Shown piece after piece: positions 1-8,577 of a stretch of 64,000 bases of DNA. Positions within the stretch are counted from its first letter, which is position 1, and each line of letters opens with the position of its first letter. The notes under the pieces are model-generated. The model ran no database searches. It saw nothing but the letters and a program-made list of their open reading frames with translations, and had not been told where the DNA came from. A program made the position numbers and the translations under genes. This DNA comes from an uncultured Bacilli bacterium (lineage in GTDB: Bacteria; Bacillota_I; Bacilli_A; RF39; UBA660), in contig CAKPSO010000001.1 in the NCBI GenBank assembly GCA_934183185.1, positions 27,273-91,272 of the forward strand. The letters run 5' to 3'.

Positions 1-408
1 TTTTCCAAGAGTCTGCCCTTTATTATAGCACTGAAATACAACAAAGTATAATATAATTATAACTACTTCAATAATCATAGAAATAACGTTACTATAATCA
101 ATATCATACACTACATCAATAGAGCGATTAATAAATTCACTAGTATTAATCTTAGAATCCAAAAAATCCGTTTGAATTTGTTCATATTCCTTCAAATATT
201 TATCATGATTTTCTGAGTGTGGTACAACCATCAATACACCAGAAGCTACTATAGATACAATTAATATATCAATAATATAAGCAATTAATCTTGGAAAGAA
301 AAATGCTTTCTGCATTTTATTATCAGTAACAGATACTTCAATTTTTTTACCATTATCAGATTCATTAACTTGAACGGTTGCATCAATAATCTTTTTCTTA
401 TTTGCCAT
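1..408 (-). CDS. RDD family membrane protein, partial (C-terminus outside window)
   Basis: The first 136 codons are visible; the frame runs off the left edge. A hydrophilic N-terminus is followed by a membrane segment at about residues 41-62, preceded by Arg40 and containing the Ile-Asp pair typical of RDD proteins. A second membrane segment lies at 109-128 and is followed by GQTLGK at 131-136, the hallmark of the second RDD block. RDD proteins are small integral membrane proteins of poorly defined transport function. The ATG at 408 has a strong AGGAGG ribosome site and overlaps the end of dusB by 11 bases, so the two are probably translated together. The specific substrate cannot be inferred. 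Confidence 0.75.
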   Translation of the reverse strand, partial: MANKKKIIDATVQVNESDNGKKIEVSVTDNKMQKAFFFPRLIAYIIDILIVSIVASGVLMVVPHSENHDKYLKEYEQIQTDFLDSKINTSEFINRSIDVVYDIDYSNVISMIIEVVIIILYFVVFQCYNKGQTLGK

Positions 409-1393
409 TAATTTCTTCCTCCTTTAGATATTTCTTATAACAGTTCAATATCTCAATTATATCAGATATTTTACTACATAGAAATATTTTATTTTTAATT
501 TCATTGGATTTTGGCATACCCTTTAAATACCATGCTATATGACTACGTATTTCCAATACTGCTAGTTTCTCATTTTTTAATTTATATAAATTATCCAAAT
601 GTTCCAAGCACATATCTATACGTTCTTGATATGTAGGATTAGGTAAAATAATATTATCTTCTAAATAAGCGTTTATTTGTCTTATTAACCATGGATTACC
701 AAGTACACCTCTACCAATCATAATAAGATCACACCCAGTTTCATCAAGCATTTTTTTGGCACTATATATATCAACTATATCTCCATTCCCTATAACTGGA
801 ATTGAAACAGCTTCTTTTACTTGCTTAATAATCGACCAATCTGCCTTACCACTATATCCCTGACTGCGTGTCCTAGGATGTATACATATTGCGCTAGCAC
901 CAGCTTCTTCACATATTTTAGCTACCTCTACTGCATTTATATGCTCACTATCCCAACCACTTCTAATTTTTACAGTTACTGGAATTGGTACAGCTCGAAC
1001 AACACTAGAAACTATTTCTTTGATCTTAGCAGGATCTTTTAAAAGTGCGCTACCAGCCTGAGCACGCACAGCAACTTTTGGAACAGGACACCCCATATTA
1101 ATATCTATGATATCTGGATGCATATTTTCATAAATATATTTAGCTGCAGCTACAAACGAATCTTTATCACTACCAAATATTTGTTGAGTAATTGGCCTTT
1201 CTTCATCTTCCATATAAAGCATATCTAACGTTTTTTTATTATTATAAAAAATGGCTTTATCACTAACCATTTCTGCATAAATTAAACCAATGCCCATTTT
1301 TTTTATAATTTTACGAAAACTAGAATTACCAATTCCAGCCATAGGAGCAAGCACTGTCTTATGTTTTATCTCTACATTTCCTATATAAACCAT
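398..1393 (-). CDS. dusB: tRNA-dihydrouridine synthase
   Basis: FMN-dependent enzyme that reduces uridine to dihydrouridine in tRNA D-loops. The 331-residue protein starts with VYIGNVEIKHKTVLAPMAG, has the FMN-barrel LAPMAG at 15-20, INMGCPVPKV around 98-107 with the probable catalytic Cys102, and a later IPVIGNGD phosphate-binding stretch. This is the normal DusB architecture and length. ATG at 1393 is preferred over a TTG four codons upstream because GAGGG sits five bases before it. The gene overlaps the RDD gene downstream. In Bacillus dusB also lies in the ftsH neighbourhood, which supports the call. The exact tRNA position modified is inferred from family only. Confidence 0.93.
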   Translation of the reverse strand: MVYIGNVEIKHKTVLAPMAGIGNSSFRKIIKKMGIGLIYAEMVSDKAIFYNNKKTLDMLYMEDEERPITQQIFGSDKDSFVAAAKYIYENMHPDIIDINMGCPVPKVAVRAQAGSALLKDPAKIKEIVSSVVRAVPIPVTVKIRSGWDSEHINAVEVAKICEEAGASAICIHPRTRSQGYSGKADWSIIKQVKEAVSIPVIGNGDIVDIYSAKKMLDETGCDLIMIGRGVLGNPWLIRQINAYLEDNIILPNPTYQERIDMCLEHLDNLYKLKNEKLAVLEIRSHIAWYLKGMPKSNEIKNKIFLCSKISDIIEILNCYKKYLKEEEINGK

Positions 1394-1447
1394 AATATCC
1401 CTCAAATCACTATAGATAATAACACAAAAAATAAATAAAAGATATAA

Positions 1448-2953
1448 CTATTTAGCCACTTTCTTAAAAATAATATAATTATATCTAATATCACTAGCGG
1501 TATTGATTTTATAATCTTTTCTAGATTCTATCCCTCTATAATAAATTTCATAATCAAAATCATGTAGTAATAAATGATACAAGTAATCATTTTCTTTAAC
1601 CAATAAATGTGTAAACTTATATTTATCTAAAAAATCTTTATAGTAAATATGACCATTCTGTAGCATATATAATTCTTCTAATATATCAGATTTCTCATTA
1701 TTAGCCTTTAAAAATATTTCAGCCCTACTATCAATATATACTTTAATACCTAAATATTCTGCATAATTACATTCTCCATAATTACAATAAAGCCTGATAT
1801 TAGATACATCATTATCAGAAGTTAACTTATCAATACCACTTTTCATAGATGAATCCATTATCAAGAGTTCCTGATTAAAATTTATATAACCAAACGATAT
1901 TAATAATAAAATAATCATAAATATATAAAAGTAAAAACCATTTTTATTATTTGGCTCACTAACATAGAAGAATTTATTTTTAAAATAATACCCTAATGAG
2001 TATATTCCACCAATGGCGAAAAATTCAATACCACGATATGAAGATATAGCTAAATATGTAGTTCCAATTAATAGTAAAAAGTGTCTTAAATGTAATTTTT
2101 TATTATTAAATACTAGATATAATAGATAAACACCAAACACAATAGCATATGAAACAAGTCCTCTTAATGTATGAACATCTGGAGCCATCATCTCAGTAAT
2201 AAATAAATCAATTACTTCTACTCCATATGATGTAAATACATAAGTAATTGACTCTATTCCATAGGGATTTATAAATCCACATAAAAACATTATAGCCATT
2301 ATACATAATAAAAGTTTATTATCTTTTTTACTGGAAGTTAATTTTCCAATATTAATACCTATATTTTCGATTATAAAAGGAATCATAAAGCAAAATAATA
2401 AAAACCACATAGAAGCATGACAATTAATCATTAGTAATGACAAAACTGGTAACAAATACAATATTTTTTTATTCTTATTAATAGTATAACTTTCTAAAAT
2501 ATAAAGTTCTGTAACAAGTATAGATAAAGAAAACATTTGTGGACGGGCAACAACGAAAGAAAATGAAATAATAATTGATATTATAAATGTAATTAGCACC
2601 GACAAATTACGCTTATTGTCTGTAATTACCATTAATAGTTTGTATGTAATAAATACTAAATATATATTTAATATATTAGTAATAATATATGGACCACTTT
2701 TACCAATAGCTGAATAACTTAAATAAAAAATAATATCCGGAATCCACTGCTGTATAACTAATGATAAATCATTATGAATAGTAAATTGATCAATAGTTAT
2801 AAATCCATCATTTAAAATAGTTCTGCCTGTATTTATTAAAAACCAAATATCATTATCAAAAGACAAAGCCGTTAAGAATCCAAAAAAAATTGGTATTAAT
2901 AAAAAAGATAAAGCTTCCCACTTAGATGGATGGTAATTAAATATTTTCTTCAT
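1448..2953 (-). CDS. Polytopic membrane protein, probable GT-C type glycosyltransferase
   Basis: 501 residues with about ten hydrophobic segments spread over the first 370 residues, then a roughly 130-residue soluble C-terminal domain. The first loop contains Asp-Asn-Asp-Ile-Trp, then GRTIL, GFITIDQFT and QQW. This D-x-W / G-x-x-I / D-x-F-(S/T) pattern resembles the first extracytoplasmic loop of GT-C enzymes that use polyprenyl-phosphate sugars (PMT/ArnT-like). Assignment to GT-C is inference from that pattern and topology; no specific donor or acceptor can be named. The start has GAGGTG upstream. It lies between dusB and an unknown gene in a position not occupied by a homologue in B. subtilis. 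Confidence 0.5.
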   Translation of the reverse strand: MKKIFNYHPSKWEALSFLLIPIFFGFLTALSFDNDIWFLINTGRTILNDGFITIDQFTIHNDLSLVIQQWIPDIIFYLSYSAIGKSGPYIITNILNIYLVFITYKLLMVITDNKRNLSVLITFIISIIISFSFVVARPQMFSLSILVTELYILESYTINKNKKILYLLPVLSLLMINCHASMWFLLFCFMIPFIIENIGINIGKLTSSKKDNKLLLCIMAIMFLCGFINPYGIESITYVFTSYGVEVIDLFITEMMAPDVHTLRGLVSYAIVFGVYLLYLVFNNKKLHLRHFLLLIGTTYLAISSYRGIEFFAIGGIYSLGYYFKNKFFYVSEPNNKNGFYFYIFMIILLLISFGYINFNQELLIMDSSMKSGIDKLTSDNDVSNIRLYCNYGECNYAEYLGIKVYIDSRAEIFLKANNEKSDILEELYMLQNGHIYYKDFLDKYKFTHLLVKENDYLYHLLLHDFDYEIYYRGIESRKDYKINTASDIRYNYIIFKKVAK

Positions 2954-2986
2954 TATTGCACCTCAATATAATTTTATCATACAAAG

Positions 2987-3007
2987 AAAAAAAGGAGTAG
3001 CACTCCT
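2987..3007 (-). terminator. Rho-independent terminator after the 3006-3506 gene
   Basis: On the minus strand a 6-bp stem (AGGAGT/ACTCCT, three-base loop) is followed directly by seven T. It overlaps the stop codon of the gene it terminates. Confidence 0.6.
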
Positions 3008-3506
3008 ATAATGTTTTAACATAAATATTATCCAGATACTTTTTTTCTTCTAAGGTTGGAACAGTACTACTATAACAGCACTTATAATCATGCAAAGTAT
3101 TAACTTGTCTTCTATATTCATCTATATTAATATTTTTAGGTAAAAATATAGGTTCTTCAACCATAGAAGCATATTGAAATAAAAGACTTTTAACTTTACC
3201 CATTTTATATTTACTAATATTACCAGTATTAATATGAAAAGCACTCATATATACTGTAACATCTCCATAAGGCATTATCACATACTCTTTATTTTCAACT
3301 TTCTCTAATTGTCTCATATTATTAAAATCAACTACAGGATAAATAATATTTCTTTTATTATATTTATTTACCAAGTCAATACCTTTACCATCTTTATTTG
3401 AATATACTATTTTACGTATTGGAGAATACCCAGGAGCAATAGTATAATCAGCCTTTAATATTTCTACTACCCAACCAATTTCAATATTACTTATAGTTTT
3501 TTCCAT
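3006..3506 (-). CDS. Hypothetical protein, 166 aa
   Basis: I do not recognise this family. The protein is soluble, with no signal peptide or membrane segment, and has a mixed alpha/beta composition. Noticeable features are a Tyr-rich middle (VYMSAFHINTGN), a YKCCYSS double-Cys motif near residue 140, and a basic C-terminus. It follows ftsH by about 40 bases on the same strand and ends in a clear terminator, so it may be the last cistron of a tilS-ftsH transcript. ATG at 3506 is followed by a normal coding frame; the upstream ribosome site (GGAGACAT) is acceptable. Function unknown. Confidence 0.6.
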   Translation of the reverse strand: MEKTISNIEIGWVVEILKADYTIAPGYSPIRKIVYSNKDGKGIDLVNKYNKRNIIYPVVDFNNMRQLEKVENKEYVIMPYGDVTVYMSAFHINTGNISKYKMGKVKSLLFQYASMVEEPIFLPKNINIDEYRRQVNTLHDYKCCYSSTVPTLEEKKYLDNIYVKTL

Positions 3507-3548
3507 ATTATGTCTCCATTTCTTTAATGATGAAAAAAGAGAAGTACT

Positions 3549-5507
3549 CTATTTATCTGCTTCCTTCTCTTCAAGAGCAGCTTCTAACTCCTCTTTGTTC
3601 ATTTTAGTATAACCCTTAATGCCTTTTTCTTTAGCCTTAGCTTTTAACTCAGTCAAAGTTTCGTCTTTTTCTATAGGCATATGGCCAGTTTCTACTAATG
3701 AATCTATCTGTTCTTTAGTAATTGTTTCATACTCAAGTAATGTCTCAGCAATTAACTTAACTAAATCTCTATTTTCTTCAAGAATTTTATGAGCTTGTTT
3801 ATAACACTCATCAATAATCTTACGTACTTCTTTATCTATTTCATGAGCAATCTCATTAGAGAAGTTTTTACTCTTATTATAATCTCTTCCTAAGAAAACT
3901 CCACCTTCCTGCTGTTCTAACTGTACAGGACCTAAATCACTCATACCATACTCAGTAACCATACTACGAGCTATTTTAGTAGCTTTCTCAAAGTCATTAT
4001 GAGCACCAGTAGTTACTTCCTTGAATTCAATTTCTTCAGAAACCCTACCACCAAGTAAGCCTGTAATTCTTTCTAAAAGCTCACTCTTAGTAGCCAAATA
4101 AGTCTCTTCTTTTGGCATCATCAATGTATAACCACCAGCTTGCCCACGAGGTATAATAGTAATTTTTTGTACATCATCAGCATTAGGTAATTTAATACCA
4201 AGTACTGCATGACCTGCTTCATGATATGCAACAACCTTTCTTTCATGTTCATTGTACTTACGTGAAACCTTTGCAGGTCCACCAATAACACGATCAGTTG
4301 CTTCATCTATTTCACTCATAGTAATAGCATTTTTACCACGCCTTACTGCAAGTAAAGCCGCTTCATTTAATAAGTTTTCTAGTGCTGCTCCACTAAATCC
4401 AGGAGTTCTCTTAGCTAAATATCCTAAATTAACTGACTTATCTAACACTTTATCTCTAGCATGTACTCCTAAAATTTCTTCACGTTCTCTTACATCAGGT
4501 AAATCAACTGTAACTTGTCTATCAAATCTACCAGGTCTTAAAAGTGCAGGATCAAGTACATCAGCACGGTTAGTAGCAGCAATAATAATTATACCCTCGT
4601 TAGCACCAAAACCATCCATCTCAGTAAGTAATTGGTTTAAAGTTTGTTCACGCTCATCATGGCCTCCACCTAAACCAGTTCCTCTTTGACGTCCTACAGC
4701 ATCTATTTCATCAATAAAAATTAAACATGGGGCATTATGTTTAGCCTGTTTAAACATATCTCTAACACGACTAGCGCCAACACCAACAAATAATTCTACG
4801 AAATCAGAACCACTAATAAAATAGAATGGTACATTAGCTTCTCCAGCAACAGCTTTAGCAAGTAATGTTTTACCTGTTCCAGGAGGGCCAACCAACAATA
4901 CTCCTTTAGGAATTCTAGCACCTAATTTCTGGAATTTCTTTGGACTCTTTAAAAAATCAATTAATTCACTAACTTCTTCTTTTTCCTCTTTTAATCCAGC
5001 TACATCTTTAAAAGTAACTTTATTAGTATCATTACTTAAACGAGCTCTACTTTTACCAAAATCCATTGATTTATTAGCTCCACCAATTTGTCTAGTCAAA
5101 AAGAAGAAACCAGCACCAACTATAAGTAAAATAGGAACTACATTAACTAATATTAATAGTAATGAGCTTGATTCAGGATCAGCTTTAGTAGTTATTTGAA
5201 AAGTATTCTTTTCTTCTGCATCAAATACTGTTTTAATAACTTCATCACTTAATGGTACCCTAGCAAAGAAAGATTCATTTTCCTGATAGCCTTCCATCTT
5301 ACCACGAATCTCATAAACTACTGCTCTTTCTTTAGGAGTAATAGAAAGTTCAGTAACTTTTCCACTATTTAGAGATTCAACTAACTGATCGTAAGTAAAT
5401 ACGTTAACATTTTGGTTAAAAACACTAAATAAATAATATACACCAAAAATAATCAATACTAAAAATAAATAAGGTAATAGACCTCTTTTTATACTATTTT
5501 TATTCAC
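3549..5507 (-). CDS. ftsH: ATP-dependent zinc metalloprotease FtsH with SAP/Rho_N-like tail
   Basis: Membrane AAA+ protease that degrades membrane and regulatory proteins. Membrane segments lie at about 10-30 and 115-137, flanking an extracytoplasmic domain. Walker A GPPGTGKT is at 207-214, Walker B LIFIDEID near 262-269, the second region of homology (ATNRADVLDPALLRPGR) near 311-327, and zinc motif HEAGH at 429-433. The GTG at 5507 is chosen because AAGGAGG lies eight bases before it; a TTG further up would put the ribosome site inside the gene. The last 35 residues are unusual: LKAKAKEKGIKGYTKMNKEE resembles the helix-extension-helix of SAP and Rho N-terminal domains. The tilS-ftsH order is conserved, though the usual hpt between them is absent. 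Confidence 0.97.
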   Translation of the reverse strand: MNKNSIKRGLLPYLFLVLIIFGVYYLFSVFNQNVNVFTYDQLVESLNSGKVTELSITPKERAVVYEIRGKMEGYQENESFFARVPLSDEVIKTVFDAEEKNTFQITTKADPESSSLLLILVNVVPILLIVGAGFFFLTRQIGGANKSMDFGKSRARLSNDTNKVTFKDVAGLKEEKEEVSELIDFLKSPKKFQKLGARIPKGVLLVGPPGTGKTLLAKAVAGEANVPFYFISGSDFVELFVGVGASRVRDMFKQAKHNAPCLIFIDEIDAVGRQRGTGLGGGHDEREQTLNQLLTEMDGFGANEGIIIIAATNRADVLDPALLRPGRFDRQVTVDLPDVREREEILGVHARDKVLDKSVNLGYLAKRTPGFSGAALENLLNEAALLAVRRGKNAITMSEIDEATDRVIGGPAKVSRKYNEHERKVVAYHEAGHAVLGIKLPNADDVQKITIIPRGQAGGYTLMMPKEETYLATKSELLERITGLLGGRVSEEIEFKEVTTGAHNDFEKATKIARSMVTEYGMSDLGPVQLEQQEGGVFLGRDYNKSKNFSNEIAHEIDKEVRKIIDECYKQAHKILEENRDLVKLIAETLLEYETITKEQIDSLVETGHMPIEKDETLTELKAKAKEKGIKGYTKMNKEELEAALEEKEADK

Positions 5508-5521
5508 AAAATCTGCCTCCT

Positions 5522-6847
5522 TCAATAATATTTAACTATTATATCACATTTTTCATTTTTTTGTTTATTAAATTTACTTTTCTTAATACCAGGAATCCAA
5601 ACAATTTCTCCAGTAGCATCAACAACTATTGGCCATAATTCTCTATCACTCATAGGAACTTTAGCATCTATAAAAATATCCTTAACTTTCTTATGTCCAT
5701 TAGTACCCTTTAGAAACATCTTATCTCCATACTTACGTGTACGAACATATAACGGTAGGTTAATGTCACTACTATCCAATCTACATATATCATTACCATT
5801 AGTATCACATGAAGTAACTTTTTCTAAATGCTTACCATTAGGTAAAATAGCATAATCTATAAACTCCATATCATAATCATCAACTTCATTAACATCTCTT
5901 TTAAAAATAAGTCTACTATATTCTTTTATAACTTTAACAGAGTTAGGTAGATAAATGTATGTATTCTTTTTCTTAGAGTTAATTAAATTATGTATCAACT
6001 CAACATGACGATCATTAATAAGTATTAAATCATCATGATAAATTTCTTCCAAAATCTGATTTAAGATTTTCTCCTGAATAAATGGATCTAACTCCATATA
6101 TAAATCAATATTTAGTATGTTATCTTTATATACTTTTAAATAAGCCTTTTTAACTTGCAAAGTAATATATTGATCACATTTTTCAAGCATTCTACTAAAT
6201 TTTAAAAATTTTTCATGTACGTGTATATCTTCTTTCTTTAAGAAAGGTAACATTTCCATACGATAACGATTTCTAGTATACTTACCTTTATAATTAGATT
6301 GGTCTATAACGAAAGGTATCTTCTTTTTATTATCAAAATCTTCAAGTTCTTGTTTAGTAACATAAATAAGTGGTCTAACTAACTTATAAGTATTCATATC
6401 TACTACTTGACTAAATCCACTATAACCCTTTAGTGTAGAACCACGTGTAAGCCTCATTAGTATTGTTTCAACTAAATCATCTCCATGATGAGCAGTCATC
6501 AAATAGTTAGCATTATATTTCTGTACAATTTCATCAAAATAATGATAACGAATATTTCTTGCTTCATTATGAAAATTATCATCACTATATTTTTCAATCA
6601 TCATACTTTCAAATGCTATATTATGTTTTAAACACCAATCTTCAAGAAATTCTTTTTCCTCTTTACTAACTTTTCTAACGTTATGATTAACATGACAGCA
6701 TACTAAATGTATATCTTTCTTTTTACGTATATCATATAAAATATAAAGTAGGGCCATAGAATCAGGTCCACCTGATACTCCAACCACAATAATATCTCCA
6801 TCTTTAAGACGCAATTCATTATTTAAAAAATCATAAACTTTATTCAT
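5522..6847 (-). CDS. tilS: tRNA(Ile)-lysidine synthase
   Basis: ATP-dependent modification of C34 in tRNA-Ile(CAU) to lysidine, essential for AUA decoding, which is heavily used in this AT-rich genome. The PP-loop SGGPDS is at 25-30, followed by the N-type synthetase fold with CCHVNHNVR and TAHHGDD motifs. A C-terminal region with LPLYVRTRKYGDKM and KVKDIFIDAKVP matches the TilS C-terminal domain. Length 441 is normal. The third of three closely spaced possible starts (ATG at 6847) has the best-placed AGGTG. It lies between divIC and ftsH as in Bacillus, but without yabR, spoIIE, yabS, yabT or hpt. Confidence 0.95.
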   Translation of the reverse strand: MNKVYDFLNNELRLKDGDIIVVGVSGGPDSMALLYILYDIRKKKDIHLVCCHVNHNVRKVSKEEKEFLEDWCLKHNIAFESMMIEKYSDDNFHNEARNIRYHYFDEIVQKYNANYLMTAHHGDDLVETILMRLTRGSTLKGYSGFSQVVDMNTYKLVRPLIYVTKQELEDFDNKKKIPFVIDQSNYKGKYTRNRYRMEMLPFLKKEDIHVHEKFLKFSRMLEKCDQYITLQVKKAYLKVYKDNILNIDLYMELDPFIQEKILNQILEEIYHDDLILINDRHVELIHNLINSKKKNTYIYLPNSVKVIKEYSRLIFKRDVNEVDDYDMEFIDYAILPNGKHLEKVTSCDTNGNDICRLDSSDINLPLYVRTRKYGDKMFLKGTNGHKKVKDIFIDAKVPMSDRELWPIVVDATGEIVWIPGIKKSKFNKQKNEKCDIIVKYY

Positions 6848-6909
6848 TTTCATCACCTAAATTTCATTACATGAACTATTTTACCACAAACCCAAGAAAA
6901 AAGAGAAAT

Positions 6910-7209
6910 TTATTCATTTCCCTCTGGTAATCTTAAAATTATTTCGCCATCTTTTGAATACATGTATTTTTCTCTTGCATAACGAGCTACATAATCAGGA
7001 TCTTCTAATCTATTAGTTTCTTCCTTTAATTCAGCCTCTTTTTCACGTAAAGCTAACATTTCTTTTTTTAAGGTATTACGCTCTTCGTACTTATTAGATA
7101 TTTCAATCCAATAATTACCAACTGCAGTAAATATTGCAATTATAACTAAAAAACAAACTGGAACAAATAAACACAAACGTGCACGAGATTTTTTCTGTTT
7201 CTTTGCCAT
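6910..7209 (-). CDS. divIC: Cell-division protein DivIC (FtsB/DivIC family)
   Basis: Small bitopic division protein: basic cytoplasmic N-terminus, one membrane helix at about 12-34, and a heptad-rich coiled coil at 35-72 (EERNTLKKEMLALREKEAEL). It ends with the family motif DPDYVARYAREKYMY, typical of DivIC/FtsB. DivIC forms a septal complex with FtsL and DivIB. The 99-residue length is normal. It sits directly after yabP-yabQ as in Bacillus, but here has its own predicted promoter at 7234-7262, suggesting vegetative expression separate from the sporulation pair. Confidence 0.9.
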   Translation of the reverse strand: MAKKQKKSRARLCLFVPVCFLVIIAIFTAVGNYWIEISNKYEERNTLKKEMLALREKEAELKEETNRLEDPDYVARYAREKYMYSKDGEIILRLPEGNE

Positions 7210-7233
7210 AATTATCTACACCCTTCTAAGCTC

Positions 7234-7262
7234 ATTATAATGTTCAAATGACAAAAATACAA
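7234..7262 (-). promoter_or_regulatory. Predicted sigma-A promoter for divIC
   Basis: On the minus strand TTGTAT (7257-7262) and TATAAT (7234-7239) are separated by 17 bp, about 25 bases upstream of the divIC start. Matches the housekeeping promoter layout. Confidence 0.6.
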
Positions 7263-7306
7263 GAAATTATATTGATAACTTTTGTCGTTTACAATAAAAG
7301 TGTAAA

Positions 7307-7582
7307 TTATTTATATCTAATTTTAAAACTGAATATATTTCCAACTAAATATCCTATCAAAACTAAAAGATAAAAATATGGATGTAAAACAGCATTATTA
7401 ATAGTTTTCATACTGATAAAATATAATAAGCAAACACCAACTACTACCACAAAATTCCAAATAATTTGATAAACTAATTTACCATAAAACAAATGATGAT
7501 AACAGAGATTAATCACATATGAAACAATAAATCCATAAACAAATGAGAAAACCAAGCTTTGAATTTGTACACTTAATTCCAT
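7307..7582 (-). CDS. yabQ: Spore-coat/cortex biosynthesis protein YabQ
   Basis: 91 residues with three predicted membrane segments (about 5-25, 38-56, 66-86), no catalytic motif. Identity rests on position and topology: it follows a YabP homologue with a TAATG stop/start overlap and precedes divIC, the invariant yabP-yabQ-divIC order of spore formers. YabQ is a mother-cell membrane protein needed for cortex formation in Bacillus. It is shorter than the Bacillus protein, so the sequence-level match is moderate. Confidence 0.72.
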   Translation of the reverse strand: MELSVQIQSLVFSFVYGFIVSYVINLCYHHLFYGKLVYQIIWNFVVVVGVCLLYFISMKTINNAVLHPYFYLLVLIGYLVGNIFSFKIRYK

Positions 7583-7872
7583 TATTTAAATAGCCTACTA
7601 ATAATACTAGATTCTTTTTCTTTTTTAGTAGTGTCATCTACATACGCAAAGGATTTAACTAAACCTTTAATTGATACATTTCCCTGAAGAGTATCAAGTT
7701 TTAATAGTTCCAAATCTTCTCCCTTAATTACTAAATATCCCATTACAGTTTCCATTAAAAATTCTTCATTATCAAAGCTCTCAATCTTTTTAACTCCAGT
7801 TACTAAAATATTCTTTCTTTCAACTATATTAATACTATGATTATAATTATTAATTGTGTTATCCTTGTCCAT
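7582..7872 (-). CDS. yabP: Sporulation protein YabP (YabP/YqfC family)
   Basis: 96-residue soluble protein with the YabP/YqfC core: NILVTGVKKIESFDNEEFLM followed by GYLVIKGEDLELLKLD and GNVSIKGLVKSF. In Bacillus it is made in the mother cell and is needed for spore cortex assembly. Ribosome site AGGAGG is strong. Its stop overlaps the yabQ start by one base, indicating translational coupling. No convincing sigma-E promoter could be read by eye in the 85 bases upstream. Confidence 0.85.
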   Translation of the reverse strand: MDKDNTINNYNHSINIVERKNILVTGVKKIESFDNEEFLMETVMGYLVIKGEDLELLKLDTLQGNVSIKGLVKSFAYVDDTTKKEKESSIISRLFK

Positions 7873-7919
7873 ATATATATCCTCCTAATAAATAATATGG
7901 TACAAATTTCAAACTAGAA

Positions 7920-7943
7920 CAAAAAAAGAACCATAAAGGTTCT
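7920..7943 (-). terminator. Rho-independent terminator after spoVG
   Basis: Minus-strand stem AGAACC/GGTTCT with a five-base loop, followed by seven T; lies between the spoVG stop and yabP. Confidence 0.75.
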
Positions 7944-7956
7944 GGTACTACTTAAA

Positions 7957-8238
7957 TTATTCTTCAGTTTCAGTTACAGGATCTTCTGCTTCTTCATAAG
8001 CTTTAAGAACTGCTTCTTCAAACATAGAACGAACTTCTGAATTAATTGGATGAGCTATATCTCTATATCCACCATTAGGAGTTTTTTTACTAGGCATTGC
8101 TATAAATAACCCTTTTTCTCCTTCAATGATACGAATATCATGAATAGCGAAACTATCATCTAATAATACAGAAGCAATTCCTTTCATTCTTGAACTTTCT
8201 TTGTCGATCTTACGAACATTTACAGATGTAATTTTCAT
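7957..8238 (-). CDS. spoVG: Septation/regulatory RNA-binding protein SpoVG
   Basis: 93 residues matching SpoVG closely: MKITSVNVRKI at the start, KGIASVLLDDSFAIHDIRII, then LFIAMPSKK and YRDIAHPINSEVR, the most conserved block. It ends in the usual acidic tail. SpoVG is a small nucleic-acid-binding protein affecting septation, sporulation and other processes in Bacillota. Strong AGGAGG ribosome site; monocistronic, bounded by terminators on both sides. Confidence 0.96.
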   Translation of the reverse strand: MKITSVNVRKIDKESSRMKGIASVLLDDSFAIHDIRIIEGEKGLFIAMPSKKTPNGGYRDIAHPINSEVRSMFEEAVLKAYEEAEDPVTETEE

Positions 8239-8311
8239 ATGTTACATATCCTCCTTCTAAAGTATTCCAACTTTATACTTTAATAATATAATATATTAAC
8301 AAAAAAAGCAA

Positions 8312-8340
8312 CAAAAACTGGTAATATATGACAGTTTTTG
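8312..8340 (-). terminator. Hairpin between veg and spoVG
   Basis: Nine-bp inverted repeat CAAAAACTG/CAGTTTTTG with an 11-base loop, 22 bases past the veg stop; a T-rich run follows on the minus strand. Probably ends the yabG-veg transcript. Confidence 0.6.
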
Positions 8341-8361
8341 ACTAATAAATACCTGCAAATT

Positions 8362-8577
8362 TTAATTAAGTACTATAAGTTTTTTCATAAGTACATCACT
8401 ATAACTAAAAGATTTAAGAAAATTACTTTCTGCAATCAACACAATAAATATATAATCATATGTTTCAACAATCTTACCAGAAAATTCTTCTATTTGATTT
8501 CTATTACCATTAAAACGAAAATTTAAAGTTTTACCCTTATAATTAGCGACTCTATCTTTAATTTTATCTAAATTCAT
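8362..8577 (-). CDS. veg: Veg family protein
   Basis: 71 residues. The pattern I-K-x-x-V-x-x-Y-x-G-K, then FRFNGNRNQIEEFSGKIVETYDYIFIV and FSYSDVL near the end, matches Bacillus Veg, a highly expressed small protein reported to stimulate biofilm genes. It directly follows yabG as in Bacillus (ksgA-yabG-veg). ATG at 8577 overlaps the yabG stop as ATGA, so it is translationally coupled. An upstream in-frame start within yabG is less likely. Confidence 0.85.
   Translation of the reverse strand: MNLDKIKDRVANYKGKTLNFRFNGNRNQIEEFSGKIVETYDYIFIVLIAESNFLKSFSYSDVLMKKLIVLN

Noticed and set aside
821..1042. Plus-strand ORF antisense to dusB
   Set aside because: No ribosome site or family similarity; lies entirely within a strongly supported gene.
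4252..4689. 145-codon plus-strand ORF inside ftsH
   Set aside because: Antisense to the conserved AAA domain; composition reflects the ftsH frame.
8338..8526. Plus-strand ORF antisense to veg
   Set aside because: Overlaps veg completely, no start signal, Lys/Ile/Phe-rich translation typical of AT-rich noise.
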